A stretch of DNA of 64,000 bases from Mycobacterium sp. D16R12 (GTDB lineage: Bacteria > Actinomycetota > Actinomycetes > Mycobacteriales > Mycobacteriaceae): NCBI RefSeq assembly GCF_002013465.1, contig NZ_MAFC01000004.1, forward strand, positions 186,001-250,000, written 5' to 3'. Both the position numbers and the translations under genes were made by a program. The notes below the pieces were generated by a model. It did not search any database. It worked only from the letters and a program-made list of their open reading frames with translations, and was not told where the DNA came from. Positions 21,567 through 30,805 of this stretch are shown here, one piece after another; the stretch's first letter is position 1; each line of letters begins with the position of its first letter.

Positions 21567-22966
21567 CAGGTCGCGGCCTCGGTGCGGTCGACCAACTCGG
21601 TGACGCGTGCGACCACGGCCGCCACATCTTCATCGGTGCGCGCCTCCACATTGAGGCGCAGCAATGGCTCGGTATTCGAGGTACGCAGGTTGAACCACGT
21701 CCCGGTGCCGATGTCGACGGTGACACCATCGAGATGGTCGATCGAAACTATTTGGGTGCCAAACGACTTCAGTACCTCATCGATACATGCCTTGGCATTC
21801 GCGACGCGGAAGTTGATCTCGCCCGAAGACGCGTACCGCTCGTAATCAGACATGAGATCCGAGAGCGGCCGGTCCTGTTCACCGAGAGCCGCCAGCACAT
21901 GCAGCGCCGCGAGCATGCCGGAGTCGGCACCCCAGAAGTCGCGGAAGTAGTAGTGAGCGGAGTGTTCACCGCCGAAGATCGCCCCCGTCTCGGCCATCAA
22001 CGCCTTGATGTACGAGTGACCGACTCGGGACCGCACCGGCGTTCCCCCGTGCTCGACGACGAGCTCCGGGACGGCACGCGAGGTGATCAGGTTGTGGATG
22101 ATGGTGCCGCCGATTTCCCGCTCCAGCTCTCGGCGCGCCACCAAAGCGGTGACCGCGGAGGGAGATACGGCCCGTCCGCGCTCATCGACCACAAAGCACC
22201 GGTCGGCGTCGCCATCGAAGGCCAGCCCGATGTCGGCCCCTTCGGAAAGGACGAAGGCCTGTAGATCGCGCAGGTTCTCGGGATCGAGCGGATTGGCCTC
22301 GTGGTTGGGAAAATTGCCGTCCAACTCGAAGTACAACGGCGCGAGCGCTATCGACGAAATCGCACCCAACACCTCCGGTGTGGTGTGCCCGGCCATACCG
22401 TTTCCTGCATCTACTGCCACCCGAAGCGGGCGCGCCCCACTCAACTGAACCAGTGACCGCAGGAACTCGCCGTACTCGGCGAGGACATCGCGCTCGGAGA
22501 CGGTCCCCGCCGGACCGTCATGCGCCGGCACGCCGTTGATCAGCTCATCGCTGATGATGGACAGGCCGGTGTCCTTGCCCACAGGCTTGGCACCCGCGCG
22601 GCATAGTTTGATTCCGTTGTAGGCGGCCGGATTGTGACTGGCAGTGAACATCGCCCCCGGGCAGTCCAACAACCCCGAAGCGAAATACAGCTGGTCGGTG
22701 GATGCGAGCCCGATCAGCACGACATCGACACCCTGTGCGGTAACACCCTCGGTGAACGCCTGCGCCAGCGCCGGCGACGAGTCCCGCATGTCGCGACCGA
22801 CCACGATCCGCAGCGGCGCAGCCTCGTCCGCCCGCTCGGCTTTGACCAGCCGCGCGAACGAGGAACCCACGTCGAACACAAAGGACTCGTCGATCTGCTC
22901 ACCCAGGAGGCCACGGACGTCGTACGCCTTGATGATTGCGTGGACAGCGTCGACGGACCGGGCCAT
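21566..22966 (-). CDS. pmmA: Phosphomannomutase/phosphoglucomutase
   Basis: 466 residues of the alpha-D-phosphohexomutase family. It interconverts mannose-6-phosphate and mannose-1-phosphate. The phosphoserine loop is GAMFTASHNPAAYNGIKL (active Ser in TASHNP), the metal-binding loop is LAFDGDADRCF, the sugar loop is FGGEHSAHYYFRDFWGADS and the phosphate-binding loop is NLRTSNTEPLLRLNVEA. The stop overlaps the next gene's ATG. In order pmmA-SIS-manA, it supplies mannose-1-phosphate to the GDP-mannose pyrophosphorylase at 27776-28903. Confidence 0.95.
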   Translation of the reverse strand: MARSVDAVHAIIKAYDVRGLLGEQIDESFVFDVGSSFARLVKAERADEAAPLRIVVGRDMRDSSPALAQAFTEGVTAQGVDVVLIGLASTDQLYFASGLLDCPGAMFTASHNPAAYNGIKLCRAGAKPVGKDTGLSIISDELINGVPAHDGPAGTVSERDVLAEYGEFLRSLVQLSGARPLRVAVDAGNGMAGHTTPEVLGAISSIALAPLYFELDGNFPNHEANPLDPENLRDLQAFVLSEGADIGLAFDGDADRCFVVDERGRAVSPSAVTALVARRELEREIGGTIIHNLITSRAVPELVVEHGGTPVRSRVGHSYIKALMAETGAIFGGEHSAHYYFRDFWGADSGMLAALHVLAALGEQDRPLSDLMSDYERYASSGEINFRVANAKACIDEVLKSFGTQIVSIDHLDGVTVDIGTGTWFNLRTSNTEPLLRLNVEARTDEDVAAVVARVTELVDRTEAAT

Positions 22967-23110
22967 GACGAGAGTGCTCCTATTGATCTATCGAGAAAGG
23001 GGGACGTTAGGTGTCGCTGGCCAGCCTAGTGGTCGGCGACTATCCAACGTGAACGTCCGGCGAGAGGCTACAGAATGTCATCAGGCCGAGCCGAAAGTAC
23101 CTGATCAGAG

Positions 23111-23521
23111 TTACTCGGCTGGATCAGGCAGAACTCGCAGATGCCCACGGCGCCGCCCGACCGGAGCCGGATGCACGGGCCTGGGGGCAGCCGAGGTGGC
23201 CCGCGATCCCATATCGAGTGCCGGCTCGCTGAATCCAGCCGCCGCCACCCGGACACCGGCAGGTTCCCGCACCGCGTCGGCCAGGGCAACCAGGTCGTCG
23301 TCCTCGGGATTCGATGGCAAGGGACCGTTGTACCGGACGAGCTCCCACCCACGGGGCGCGGTGATCCGGCTCGCGTGCTGCGCGCACAGATCCCACGAAT
23401 GCGGCTCGCTGGACGTGGCCAGCGGCCCGACCACGGCCGTCGAGTCCGCGTAGACGAATGTCAACGTCGCCACGGCGGGACTCGGGCACCCGGGCCGACA
23501 GCAACGACGGGGGGCTCTCAC
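23111..23521 (-). CDS. DUF3499 family protein
   Basis: About 136 residues. The conserved N-terminal part has a cysteine-rich start (RRCCRPGCPSPAVATLTFVYADSTAVVGPLA) and EPHSWDLCAQHASRITAPRGWE, which looks like a small zinc-ribbon. The C-terminal third is poorly conserved and Pro/Ala-rich. GTG at 23521 (VRAPRRCC) matches the family start better than an upstream ATG. It sits beside pmmA in M. tuberculosis as well. Function unknown. Confidence 0.8.
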   Translation of the reverse strand: MRAPRRCCRPGCPSPAVATLTFVYADSTAVVGPLATSSEPHSWDLCAQHASRITAPRGWELVRYNGPLPSNPEDDDLVALADAVREPAGVRVAAAGFSEPALDMGSRATSAAPRPVHPAPVGRRRGHLRVLPDPAE

Positions 23522-23673
23522 AAACGTTGAGGCTAGCGTGCGCAAACACGTTCCGACCCGCAGACACGCGCTGTGCACCGACCGAGACCCTCCGGTGATC
23601 GGGCAGAGACCCGGGGGTGACCGGGTCGTTGTTATTCGTCAGCCACAGGAGCCACACCGTTACCATTTCTCGT

Positions 23674-24174
23674 ATGTCACGTGACGGACGGCGCGGTGGC
23701 TCGGCTGGCGGGTCGAGCTCGCAGGGCTCTCGACGGGGGCGCGATTTCCGCGGCCCCCTCCTACCGCCGACCGTTCCCGGCTGGCGCTCACGCGCCGAGC
23801 GTTTCGATATGGCAGTCCTGGAGGCCTACGAGCCGATCGAGCGGGCGTGGCAGTCACGACTGGAGGGTCTGGATGTCGCGGTCGATGAGATTCCACGCAT
23901 CCAGCCCAAGGATCCAGAGTCGGTGCAGTGGCCGCCGGAGGTCATCGCGGACGGACCGATCCCGCTGGCAAGGCTGATTCCTGCTGGTGTGGACACCCGG
24001 GGTAACACCACCCGGGCGCGAATTGTCCTATTCCGCAAGCCGATTGAATTACGCGCGAAGAAATCTGGAGATTTGTCGGATCTCCTGCACGATCTACTGG
24101 TCGCGCAGGTGGCCACCCACTTGGGGGTGGAACCGTCGGTGATCGACCCATCCATCACCGACGAGGGCGATTAA
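23674..24174 (+). CDS. Zincin-like protein with degenerate metal motif
   Basis: 166 residues, basic Ser/Gly/Arg-rich N terminus, then the conserved core RGPLLPPTVPGWRSRAERFD, IPLARLIPAGVDTRGNTTRARIVLFRKPIELR and LLHDLLVAQVATHLGVEPSVIDPS. The family is annotated as metallopeptidase-like (zincin_1), which normally has HExxH. Here the helix reads HDLLVAQVATH, without HExxH, so peptidase activity is doubtful. It is convergent with whiB2 and occupies the same place as in M. tuberculosis. Confidence 0.75.
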   Translation: MSRDGRRGGSAGGSSSQGSRRGRDFRGPLLPPTVPGWRSRAERFDMAVLEAYEPIERAWQSRLEGLDVAVDEIPRIQPKDPESVQWPPEVIADGPIPLARLIPAGVDTRGNTTRARIVLFRKPIELRAKKSGDLSDLLHDLLVAQVATHLGVEPSVIDPSITDEGD

Positions 24175-24203
24175 CCCGCCCTGGTCGAGCACAGAGCGCG
24201 GGG

Positions 24204-24560
24204 TTAGATGATGCCCCGCTTCAGGCGACGACGCTCGCGCTCGGACAACCCACCCCAGATGCCGAACCGCTCGTCGTTGGCCAGCGCGGACTCAAGGCAC
24301 TCGTCCTTGACCTCGCAGCCCTGGCAGATGCGCTTGGCCTCGCGAGTCGACCCACCCTTCTCAGGGAAGAACGCCTCGGGATCGGTCTGTGCGCACAGTG
24401 CCTTCTCTTGCCACTGATCGTCAGCTACACCGATCAGCGCATCAAAATCGTTCTGCACCAACGTCAGATGCGGACGTGCGGGCGGTAAGCCCGTCGCACC
24501 CGTGCCAACGCCGGAACTCAGCTCGTCGTGTACGCCAAATTCATTGCGCCCGAACAGCAT
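24204..24560 (-). CDS. whiB2: Transcription regulator WhiB2 (WhmD type)
   Basis: 118 residues. The 4Fe-4S cluster cysteines are in ALCAQTDPEAFFPEKGG and ICQGCEVKDECLESA, followed by the turn GIWGGLSERERRRLKRGII. WhiB2/WhmD is essential for septation and division in mycobacteria. The ATG at 24560 has GGAGG seven bases upstream and is well supported, making the protein about 30 residues longer at the N terminus than the 89-residue M. tuberculosis form. Transcribed divergently from fbiA. Confidence 0.95.
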   Translation of the reverse strand: MLFGRNEFGVHDELSSGVGTGATGLPPARPHLTLVQNDFDALIGVADDQWQEKALCAQTDPEAFFPEKGGSTREAKRICQGCEVKDECLESALANDERFGIWGGLSERERRRLKRGII

Positions 24561-24848
24561 CGTCCCGCCTCCTCACTGTTCCTCTTGCATCCCAATACAG
24601 CTCGTAATGCCCGGTTTTGTGCCACATCTTCATTTTTTCGGCCATTCCCATTCGAACATGTGATCGAATCCCAGTCTGCGCCTGTAACTTCCAAACTCAG
24701 CCCGAGGAATGACACTGGTGTGATTACACACGTGTTCGCTGCCGGGGTCAAGCGAAGGACGAAAATTCATACCATCTACGACCGACAAAATCGGCGTGGC
24801 GCCCTCGTGGCGTGTCGCATCATTGCCGGCGCACTAGTCTGGGTCAGC
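24561..24848. promoter_or_regulatory. Divergent control region between whiB2 and fbiA
   Basis: 288 bases. gacac at 24711-24715, followed by an imperfect dyad gtgtg...cacac (24718-24731), could be a regulatory site for whiB2; GACAC is the core bound by WhiA in Streptomyces, where WhiA controls whiB genes. TAGTCT at 24836-24841, seven bases before the fbiA GTG, would fit a -10 box for a nearly leaderless fbiA transcript, and no Shine-Dalgarno is visible there. All assignments are tentative. Confidence 0.4.
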
Positions 24849-25817
24849 GTGAAACTCACCGTCCTCGTCGGCGGCGTCGGCGGAGCGCGCTTCCTGCTCG
24901 GCGTCCAGCGCTTGCTCGGATCAGACTCCAGCAAGCATCAGATAAACGCCATCGTGAACATTGGCGACGACGCCTGGATGCACGGTGTCAGGATCTGCCC
25001 TGACCTGGACACCTGCATGTACACCCTGGGCGGAGGGGTCGACCCGGAGCGGGGCTGGGGACACCGCGGCGAGACCTGGAACGCCATGGAGGAGCTAGCG
25101 GCCTACGGCGCCCAGCCCGACTGGTTCTCGCTCGGTGACAGGGACCTGGCCACTCACCTGATACGCAGCCAAATGCTGCGAGCCGGTTACCCGCTATCAG
25201 CGGTCACCGAAGCGTTATGCAATCGATGGCAGCCCGGAGTCCGGCTGTTACCCGCCAGCGACGACCGCTGCGAGACCCACGTGGTGATCACCGACCCCGC
25301 CGACGGAGAGCAGCGCGCCATCCACTTCCAACAGTGGTGGGTACAGCACCGCGCACAGGTCCCCACGCACAGCTTCGCGTTCGTCGGCGCGGACGAGGCA
25401 AAGGCCGGCCCCGGTGTTGCCGAGGCCATCGGCGAGGCCGATGTCGTCTTGCTGGCTCCGTCCAATCCGGTGGTGAGCATCGGGGCGGTCCTGGCAGTCG
25501 GCGGAGTTCGCGGGGCCCTCCGCACAACCCCCGCTCCGGTCATCGGGTACTCGCCGATCGTGTCCGGCAAGCCGCTCCGCGGAATGGCCGACGAATGTTT
25601 GCGCGTGATCGGTGTCGAGGTGAGCTCGCAAGGTGTCGGGGAACACTTCGGCGCCCGTTCACAGACCGGCATCCTGGATGGCTGGCTGGTCGACGAGGGT
25701 GACGCCGCTCACATTGCGGGAGTTCAGGTACGGTCGGTGCCGCTGCTCATGACCGACCCGGACGCGACGGCGGCGATGGTGCGTGCGGGACTTGACCTGG
25801 CCGGAGTTAACCTATGA
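24849..25817 (+). CDS. fbiA: 2-phospho-L-lactate transferase family, coenzyme F420 biosynthesis
   Basis: 322 residues of the CofD family. In mycobacteria FbiA transfers the phosphoenolpyruvyl or lactyl phosphate from a guanosine diphosphate donor to the deazaflavin Fo, giving (dehydro-)F420-0. Signature at the N terminus: [18 protein letters not shown]; others are [25 protein letters not shown] and [17 protein letters not shown] at 24849 matches the family start. The stop overlaps the fbiB ATG (ATGA at 25814-25817). Confidence 0.95.
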   Translation: MKLTVLVGGVGGARFLLGVQRLLGSDSSKHQINAIVNIGDDAWMHGVRICPDLDTCMYTLGGGVDPERGWGHRGETWNAMEELAAYGAQPDWFSLGDRDLATHLIRSQMLRAGYPLSAVTEALCNRWQPGVRLLPASDDRCETHVVITDPADGEQRAIHFQQWWVQHRAQVPTHSFAFVGADEAKAGPGVAEAIGEADVVLLAPSNPVVSIGAVLAVGGVRGALRTTPAPVIGYSPIVSGKPLRGMADECLRVIGVEVSSQGVGEHFGARSQTGILDGWLVDEGDAAHIAGVQVRSVPLLMTDPDATAAMVRAGLDLAGVNL

Positions 25818-27190
25818 CCTCACCTGCGGATTCCCCTGCACCCGAACATGGTTCAGCGGCTCCGGTAGAGATCCTACCCGTTCCGGGACTGCCGGAATTC
25901 CGCCCTGGCGACGACGTCGCCGGGGCCATCGCCGAGGCGGCGCCGTGGGTTCGCGACGGCGATGTGATCGTGATCACAAGCAAGATCGTTTCCAAGGCAG
26001 AGGGCCGAATCGTGGCCGCGCCCACCGACCCCGAGGCACGAGACAGCTTACGGCGCAAGCTGATCGACTCCGAGTCTGTCCGCGTGCTGGCCCGCAAGGG
26101 CAAGACACTGATTACCGAGAACCTCATCGGCATCGTGCAGGCCGCCGCCGGAATCGACGCATCCAATGTGGACACCGCCGAACTCGTGCTGCTGCCCGTT
26201 GACCCCGATGCCAGCGCTGCGGCAGTGCGCGCCGCACTGTCACGTCAACTGGGCGTGAACGTAGCGGTGGTGATCACCGACACCATGGGCCGGGCCTGGC
26301 GCAACGGCCAGACCGATGCGGCCATCGGCTCTTCCGGCATCTCCGTCCTCTACGGCTACGCCGGTGCAAAAGACAAGCACGGCAATGAGCTTCAGGTGAC
26401 GGAGGTGGCCATCGCCGATGAAATCGCAGCCGCCGCCGACCTTGTCAAGGGCAAGCTCACCGACGTGCCGGTCGCGGTGGTGCGCGGCCTGTCCGTATCC
26501 GATGACGGCAGTGTGGCCCGGGATCTCCAGCGCTCGGGCCCGGACGACTTGTTCTGGCTCGGCACCGCAGAGGCCTTGGAGCAGGGGCGCCGCGATGCGG
26601 TCCTGGTGCGCCGCTCGATCCGGCAATTCGCCGACATCGCAGTCGATCCCGACCTGCTACGCGAAGCCATCGGCGAGGCGCTCACCGCGCCCGCGCCGCA
26701 TCACACCCACCCGGTGCGATTCGTGTGGGTGCGGGATCTGACGAGACGACGCGCACTGCTGGACGCCATGAAGCAGGCGTGGACCGTCGACCTCAGCGAG
26801 GACGGCCGCACCCCCGAGTCGGTGCAGAAGCGGGTGGCACGCGGACAGATCCTCTATGACGCACCGGAGGTGGTGATCCCATTCCTGGTGCCCGACGGCG
26901 CACATGACTATCCCGACGAGCGCCGGAATGCGGCGGAACGCACCATGTTCACCGTTGCCGTCGGCGCCGCGGTGCAGGCACTCCTGGTGGCATTGGCCGC
27001 ACGAGGTGTGGGGAGCTGCTGGATCGGGTCTACCATCTTCGCCGGGGACGTAGTGCGCGGACAGCTCGAATTGGACACCTCATGGGAGCCGATGGGCGCC
27101 ATCGCGATTGGGTATCCCGATGGTTACCCCGAAGAGGGATTGACACCACGCACTGCTCTGCCTGCCGACCAGATGCTGGTGGAACTGTGA
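25814..27190 (+). CDS. fbiB: Bifunctional F420 gamma-glutamyl ligase / FMN-binding reductase
   Basis: 458 residues. The N-terminal CofE domain (to about residue 245) adds gamma-linked glutamates to F420-0 with [42 protein letters not shown]. The C-terminal nitroreductase-like domain (about 255-458: [17 protein letters not shown] ... [17 protein letters not shown]) binds FMN and in mycobacteria reduces dehydro-F420-0 and supports long poly-glutamate tails. The fusion is normal for mycobacteria. It is coupled to fbiA and, by GTGA at 27187-27190, to a nudix gene. Confidence 0.95.
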   Translation: MTSPADSPAPEHGSAAPVEILPVPGLPEFRPGDDVAGAIAEAAPWVRDGDVIVITSKIVSKAEGRIVAAPTDPEARDSLRRKLIDSESVRVLARKGKTLITENLIGIVQAAAGIDASNVDTAELVLLPVDPDASAAAVRAALSRQLGVNVAVVITDTMGRAWRNGQTDAAIGSSGISVLYGYAGAKDKHGNELQVTEVAIADEIAAAADLVKGKLTDVPVAVVRGLSVSDDGSVARDLQRSGPDDLFWLGTAEALEQGRRDAVLVRRSIRQFADIAVDPDLLREAIGEALTAPAPHHTHPVRFVWVRDLTRRRALLDAMKQAWTVDLSEDGRTPESVQKRVARGQILYDAPEVVIPFLVPDGAHDYPDERRNAAERTMFTVAVGAAVQALLVALAARGVGSCWIGSTIFAGDVVRGQLELDTSWEPMGAIAIGYPDGYPEEGLTPRTALPADQMLVEL

Positions 27191-27729
27191 CCGGACTGCG
27201 CGAGTCTGCCGTCGAGCTGCTCTCGTCGTGGAAGGCTCCCGATGCGGAGCAGGACAGCCTCCGGCATTCCGTATTGGCTTTCCTCGACGCCAACCCGGAC
27301 GCCTGCCGTCGCCGCAGTGCCGCCGGCCATATCACCGCCTCGGCGCTGGTGGTCAATCACGACGGATCGCAGGCGCTACTGACCCTGCATCCGCGCGTCG
27401 GTAAGTGGCTGCAGCTAGGCGGCCACTGCGAAGAGGAAGACTCCACCATCCAGGACGCCGCCCTGCGTGAGGCCACCGAGGAGTCGGGGATCGCGAATCT
27501 CACCCTGGCATCGAATCTTCTTGGAATACACGTACATCCGATTACGTGCTCACTGGGCGTGCCGACACGCCATCTTGATCTGCAGTTCTTGGCGCATGCA
27601 CCCAAGGGCGCACAGATCACCGTCAGCGACGAATCACTCGACCTGCGCTGGTGGCCCATCGATCAGATTCCGGATGAAGACCACTCGGTCGTCGTGTTGG
27701 CGCAACGGGCGCGGGCACGTCTGCGCTGA
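27187..27729 (+). CDS. NUDIX hydrolase coupled to fbiB
   Basis: 180 residues. The nudix box is [24 protein letters not shown], with slightly wider spacing before REATEESG than the textbook motif; that spacing is also common in actinobacterial members. GTG at 27187 overlaps the fbiB stop, so it is the third gene of an fbiA-fbiB-nudix operon. M. tuberculosis has a different gene (a DNA methylase-like one) after fbiB. Substrate unknown; context suggests a nucleotide linked to F420 chemistry or housecleaning, but this is only an inference. Confidence 0.85.
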   Translation: MTGLRESAVELLSSWKAPDAEQDSLRHSVLAFLDANPDACRRRSAAGHITASALVVNHDGSQALLTLHPRVGKWLQLGGHCEEEDSTIQDAALREATEESGIANLTLASNLLGIHVHPITCSLGVPTRHLDLQFLAHAPKGAQITVSDESLDLRWWPIDQIPDEDHSVVVLAQRARARLR

Positions 27730-27775
27730 GCACGACCAGAGCTTGGCGAAGTCGCGCCGACCTGCGGCCGGGCGC

Positions 27776-28903
27776 CTAGACGTCCGACGAGTACCTGATA
27801 CCACCGTCGGGAATGGTGATTCCTGGCCACACCCGGGCACCGCGCAGCAGCTCGCACCGCGCGCCGATGTCGGCACCATCACCGATCACGCCGTCGCGCA
27901 CCAATGCCCGCGGACCGATGCGAGCGCCGAACCCGATGATGGAGCGTTCCACCACAGCACCCGCTTCGATGCGCGCACCGTCGAAGATGACCGCACCGTC
28001 AAGCCTTGCCCCCGGGCCGATTTCGGCTCCCCGGCCCACCACGGTGCCACCGATGACGAGCGCGCCCGGCGCCACCGAGGCGCCGTCGTGCACCAGCGCC
28101 TCACCCGGATGTTCGGGTATCGCCGGTGACGGCGCGATGCCGCGCACCAGGTCCGCCGAGCCACGCACGAAGTCTTCGGGCGTTCCCATGTCGCGCCAAT
28201 AGCTCGTGTCCACGTATCCGCACACCTTGGCGCCACTGCTCAGCAGCCCCGGAAAGACCTCTCGCTCAACCGAGACCGGCCGACCAGCGGGGATCTGTTC
28301 GATCAGCTCACGCCGGAACACGTAACACCCGGCGTTGATCTGATCGGTGGGCGGATCCTCTGTCTTCTCCAGAAACGCGGTGACACGACCATCGGAATCG
28401 GTAGGCACACAACCGAACGCGCGCGGGTCGCCAACGCGCACCAGGTGCAGTGTCAGGTCGGCTTGAGTCTGCTCATGATGCGCGAGCAGATCTTTCAGAT
28501 CCAGACCGGACAACACATCACCGTTGAAAACGAGGGCGGTGTCGTGCCGCAGATGCTGCAACACATTCCGGATGGCCCCGCCGGTACCCAGCGGCTCTGT
28601 TTCTGTGACATACGTGATCGACAGGCCCAGCTTGGATCCGTCGCCGAACTCCGACTCGAAGACCTCGGCCTTGTAGGACGTTCCGAGCACCACATGGTCG
28701 ATGCCGGCCGCCGCTACCCGCGACAACACATGTGTCAGGAACGGGAAGCCGGCGATTGGCAGCATCGGCTTGGGCGCCGAGAGGGTCAGCGGGCGCAGCC
28801 GGGTGCCCTGCCCTCCCACCAGGATGACGGCATCGGCTTTCACGGTGCCCGATTCAACCACGATGCCCGATTCAGCACTGCCAGATACAACACTCTCAGG
28901 CAT
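27776..28903 (-). CDS. manB: Mannose-1-phosphate guanylyltransferase (GDP-mannose pyrophosphorylase)
   Basis: 375 residues. It makes GDP-mannose from mannose-1-phosphate and GTP. The nucleotidyltransferase signature is ILVGGQGTRLRPLTLSAPKP; FNGDVLSG and INAGCYVFRREL follow. The C-terminal part is a left-handed beta-helix of hexapeptide repeats (GASVAPGALVIGGTVVGRGAEIGPG). I chose ATG at 28903, six bases behind AAGGAG; an ATG two codons upstream abuts the SD. The start overlaps the wbbL stop by eight bases. Older mycobacterial annotation names it manB or rmlA2; in enzyme terms it is GMP/ManC. Confidence 0.92.
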   Translation of the reverse strand: MPESVVSGSAESGIVVESGTVKADAVILVGGQGTRLRPLTLSAPKPMLPIAGFPFLTHVLSRVAAAGIDHVVLGTSYKAEVFESEFGDGSKLGLSITYVTETEPLGTGGAIRNVLQHLRHDTALVFNGDVLSGLDLKDLLAHHEQTQADLTLHLVRVGDPRAFGCVPTDSDGRVTAFLEKTEDPPTDQINAGCYVFRRELIEQIPAGRPVSVEREVFPGLLSSGAKVCGYVDTSYWRDMGTPEDFVRGSADLVRGIAPSPAIPEHPGEALVHDGASVAPGALVIGGTVVGRGAEIGPGARLDGAVIFDGARIEAGAVVERSIIGFGARIGPRALVRDGVIGDGADIGARCELLRGARVWPGITIPDGGIRYSSDV

Positions 28904-29822
28904 TCCCATCTCCTTGCTTGTCCCGGCGCCGATTGGCGCGGACCGCCGCGCGCACCACGATCGCAGATCGAGCCGCCAGCGCGCTCCGAATGCTCCAGCG
29001 CAACGGCGCCTGCCACCAGTGCGGGTGCCGGTCGGATTGATAGATGTAGACGCTGTCGTGATGAGCGGTGAGGCTGCGTGCGGGGTCACGTCCGGCCGCA
29101 TGGCCTTTCGCATGCACAACCTCCGCGCTGGGCGCGTACACGTTCTGCCAGCCCGCACGCGCGAGCCGGTCCCCGAGATCGACGTCCTCCATGTACATGA
29201 AGTAGCGCGTATCGAATCCGCCGATGGCATCGAAGGCCTTACGCCGAAGCAGCAGGCACGACCCCGAGAGCCATCCGACGACGCGCTCTGACGGTTCCAT
29301 CCGGTCCTGGCGGTATGCCGCGGTCCACGGATTGGTGGGCCATACCGATCCCAGCAGCGCATGAAGCGCACCCCCCGAGAGGCTCGGCACCACGCGCGCC
29401 GAGGGATACACCGAGCCGTCGGGTTCACGAATCAGCGGACCCAGCGCACCCGCCGCGGGCCAGCGCTGCGCCACCTCAAGTAGCGCATCGATGCTTCCCG
29501 GACCCCACTGCACATCGGGGTTCGCGATCACGATCCACTCGGCGTCGGGATCGACCTGCGCTACTCCCAGGTTGGCGGCCTTCCCATAGCCGACATTGCC
29601 CCCGGTGCGCAGCAGTTCCACATCGGGCTCTTCAGCGGCCGCTTCGGGCACTCCATCGGTGGAGCCGTTGTCGGCGAGGATCAACCGCACGGGGCGATCG
29701 GTGGCATGGCGCAGCGTGCGCAGGAAGCGGTCGAGGTGCTCGCCGGGCGAATACGTCACCGTCACCACGGCGAGCTGCTCGGGTAACACCGACGAGCCAC
29801 TCGGGCGAAGGGGATCAGGCAC
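28896..29822 (-). CDS. wbbL: Rhamnosyltransferase WbbL (arabinogalactan linker)
   Basis: 308 residues of glycosyltransferase family 2. It adds L-rhamnose from dTDP-rhamnose to decaprenyl-PP-GlcNAc, building the linker between peptidoglycan and arabinogalactan; essential in mycobacteria. Motifs: VVTVTYSPGEHLDRFL, LADNGSTDG, NVGYGKAANLG, VIANPDVQWGPGSID (the DxD-like donor site), and SGSCLLLRRKAFDAIGGFDTRYFMYMEDVDLGDR. GTG at 29822. It lies between rmlD, which makes the donor, and GDP-mannose pyrophosphorylase. Confidence 0.95.
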   Translation of the reverse strand: MPDPLRPSGSSVLPEQLAVVTVTYSPGEHLDRFLRTLRHATDRPVRLILADNGSTDGVPEAAAEEPDVELLRTGGNVGYGKAANLGVAQVDPDAEWIVIANPDVQWGPGSIDALLEVAQRWPAAGALGPLIREPDGSVYPSARVVPSLSGGALHALLGSVWPTNPWTAAYRQDRMEPSERVVGWLSGSCLLLRRKAFDAIGGFDTRYFMYMEDVDLGDRLARAGWQNVYAPSAEVVHAKGHAAGRDPARSLTAHHDSVYIYQSDRHPHWWQAPLRWSIRSALAARSAIVVRAAVRANRRRDKQGDGNA

Positions 29823-29843
29823 GGTGCTTGAGGGTACCCACCC

Positions 29844-30692
29844 CTAGTTTGTGGCCAGCGCCTCAGCCAGCGCGTCCCGCCATGGGCGCAGCGGCGCCAG
29901 ACCCGCGTCGGCCCAATGATCGCTGTCCAGCGCCGTGTACACCGGCCGGGGCGCGGCGCTCGGAAAATCGACGGACAGGCAGGGCTGCAATCGCGAGGTA
30001 TCCGCCCCGACCAGCTCGAACACGGCCTTCGCCCAGTCGAACCGGTTGACCACACCGCCGCCGGCCGCATGCAGGATCGGAGCCTGCACGTCGGAGGCCG
30101 CCAGGTCCAACAGCGCCTCGGCGAGGTCTGAGGCGTACGTCGGGGACCCGGTCTGATCCGTCACCACCCGCACCGGTCCGTCCCCGGCCGCCAATCGCCT
30201 CATGACGGCCACGAAATCGCCGGTGATTCCGGTGTAGACCCACGCCGTACGCACCACCTGGGCTGTCGGCAAGACATCGTGAACGGCCCGTTCTCCGGCG
30301 ACCTTGGTGCGTGCATAGACACCGGCCGGAGCCGTCGCGTCACCCGGGCGGTAGGGGCGTGGGCCGGCGTCACCGAACTCGCCGCTGAACACGTAGTCGG
30401 TGGAGATATGGATCAATCTGGCGCCAACCTCACGACATGCCCGGGCCACCCGCTGGGGCCCTTCGGCGTTAACCGCGTAGGCCCTGGCCTCGTCGTTTTC
30501 GGCGGCATCCACAGCCGTGTACGCCGCACAATTGATGACGGTGTCCCCCGCAGCAACCGCACCTTCAGGCACGCCATCGCGGGTAATATCCCAGTCAGCC
30601 GAGTTCAGGGGACGAATCGGGAGATCGCGAAGCGCGGCGCGAGCAATGAGATGGGTGCCAAGCTGGCCACCCGCTCCGGTGATAACAAGCAC
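29844..30692 (-). CDS. rmlD: dTDP-4-dehydrorhamnose reductase
   Basis: About 282 residues of the extended SDR family. It makes dTDP-L-rhamnose, the donor used by the neighbouring WbbL. Motifs: LVITGAGGQLGTHLIARA (NAD-binding), VINCAAYTAVDAAENDE, HISTDYVFSG and YARTKVAGERAV (Tyr-xxx-Lys catalytic pair), PTYASDLAEALLDL. The frame is open much further upstream, but GTG at 30692 gives the family start. The gap to the divergent LCP gene is 113 bases. Confidence 0.94.
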   Translation of the reverse strand: MLVITGAGGQLGTHLIARAALRDLPIRPLNSADWDITRDGVPEGAVAAGDTVINCAAYTAVDAAENDEARAYAVNAEGPQRVARACREVGARLIHISTDYVFSGEFGDAGPRPYRPGDATAPAGVYARTKVAGERAVHDVLPTAQVVRTAWVYTGITGDFVAVMRRLAAGDGPVRVVTDQTGSPTYASDLAEALLDLAASDVQAPILHAAGGGVVNRFDWAKAVFELVGADTSRLQPCLSVDFPSAAPRPVYTALDSDHWADAGLAPLRPWRDALAEALATN

Positions 30693-30805
30693 ACCGAGAG
30701 TCTGGCACGCCGACTTCGCCTCCGAGGGATGTGCGTCGCCCCGACGTAGCCTTGACGAGGCTTGAGACTCGTTGCCCGGCGAACGCCCGGCCCGGAAAGA
30801 AACGG

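Noticed and set aside
28904..29428. 175-residue N-terminal extension of GDP-mannose pyrophosphorylase
   Set aside because: It lies entirely over wbbL in another frame and has no motif; the AAGGAG-supported ATG at 28903 gives the family start.
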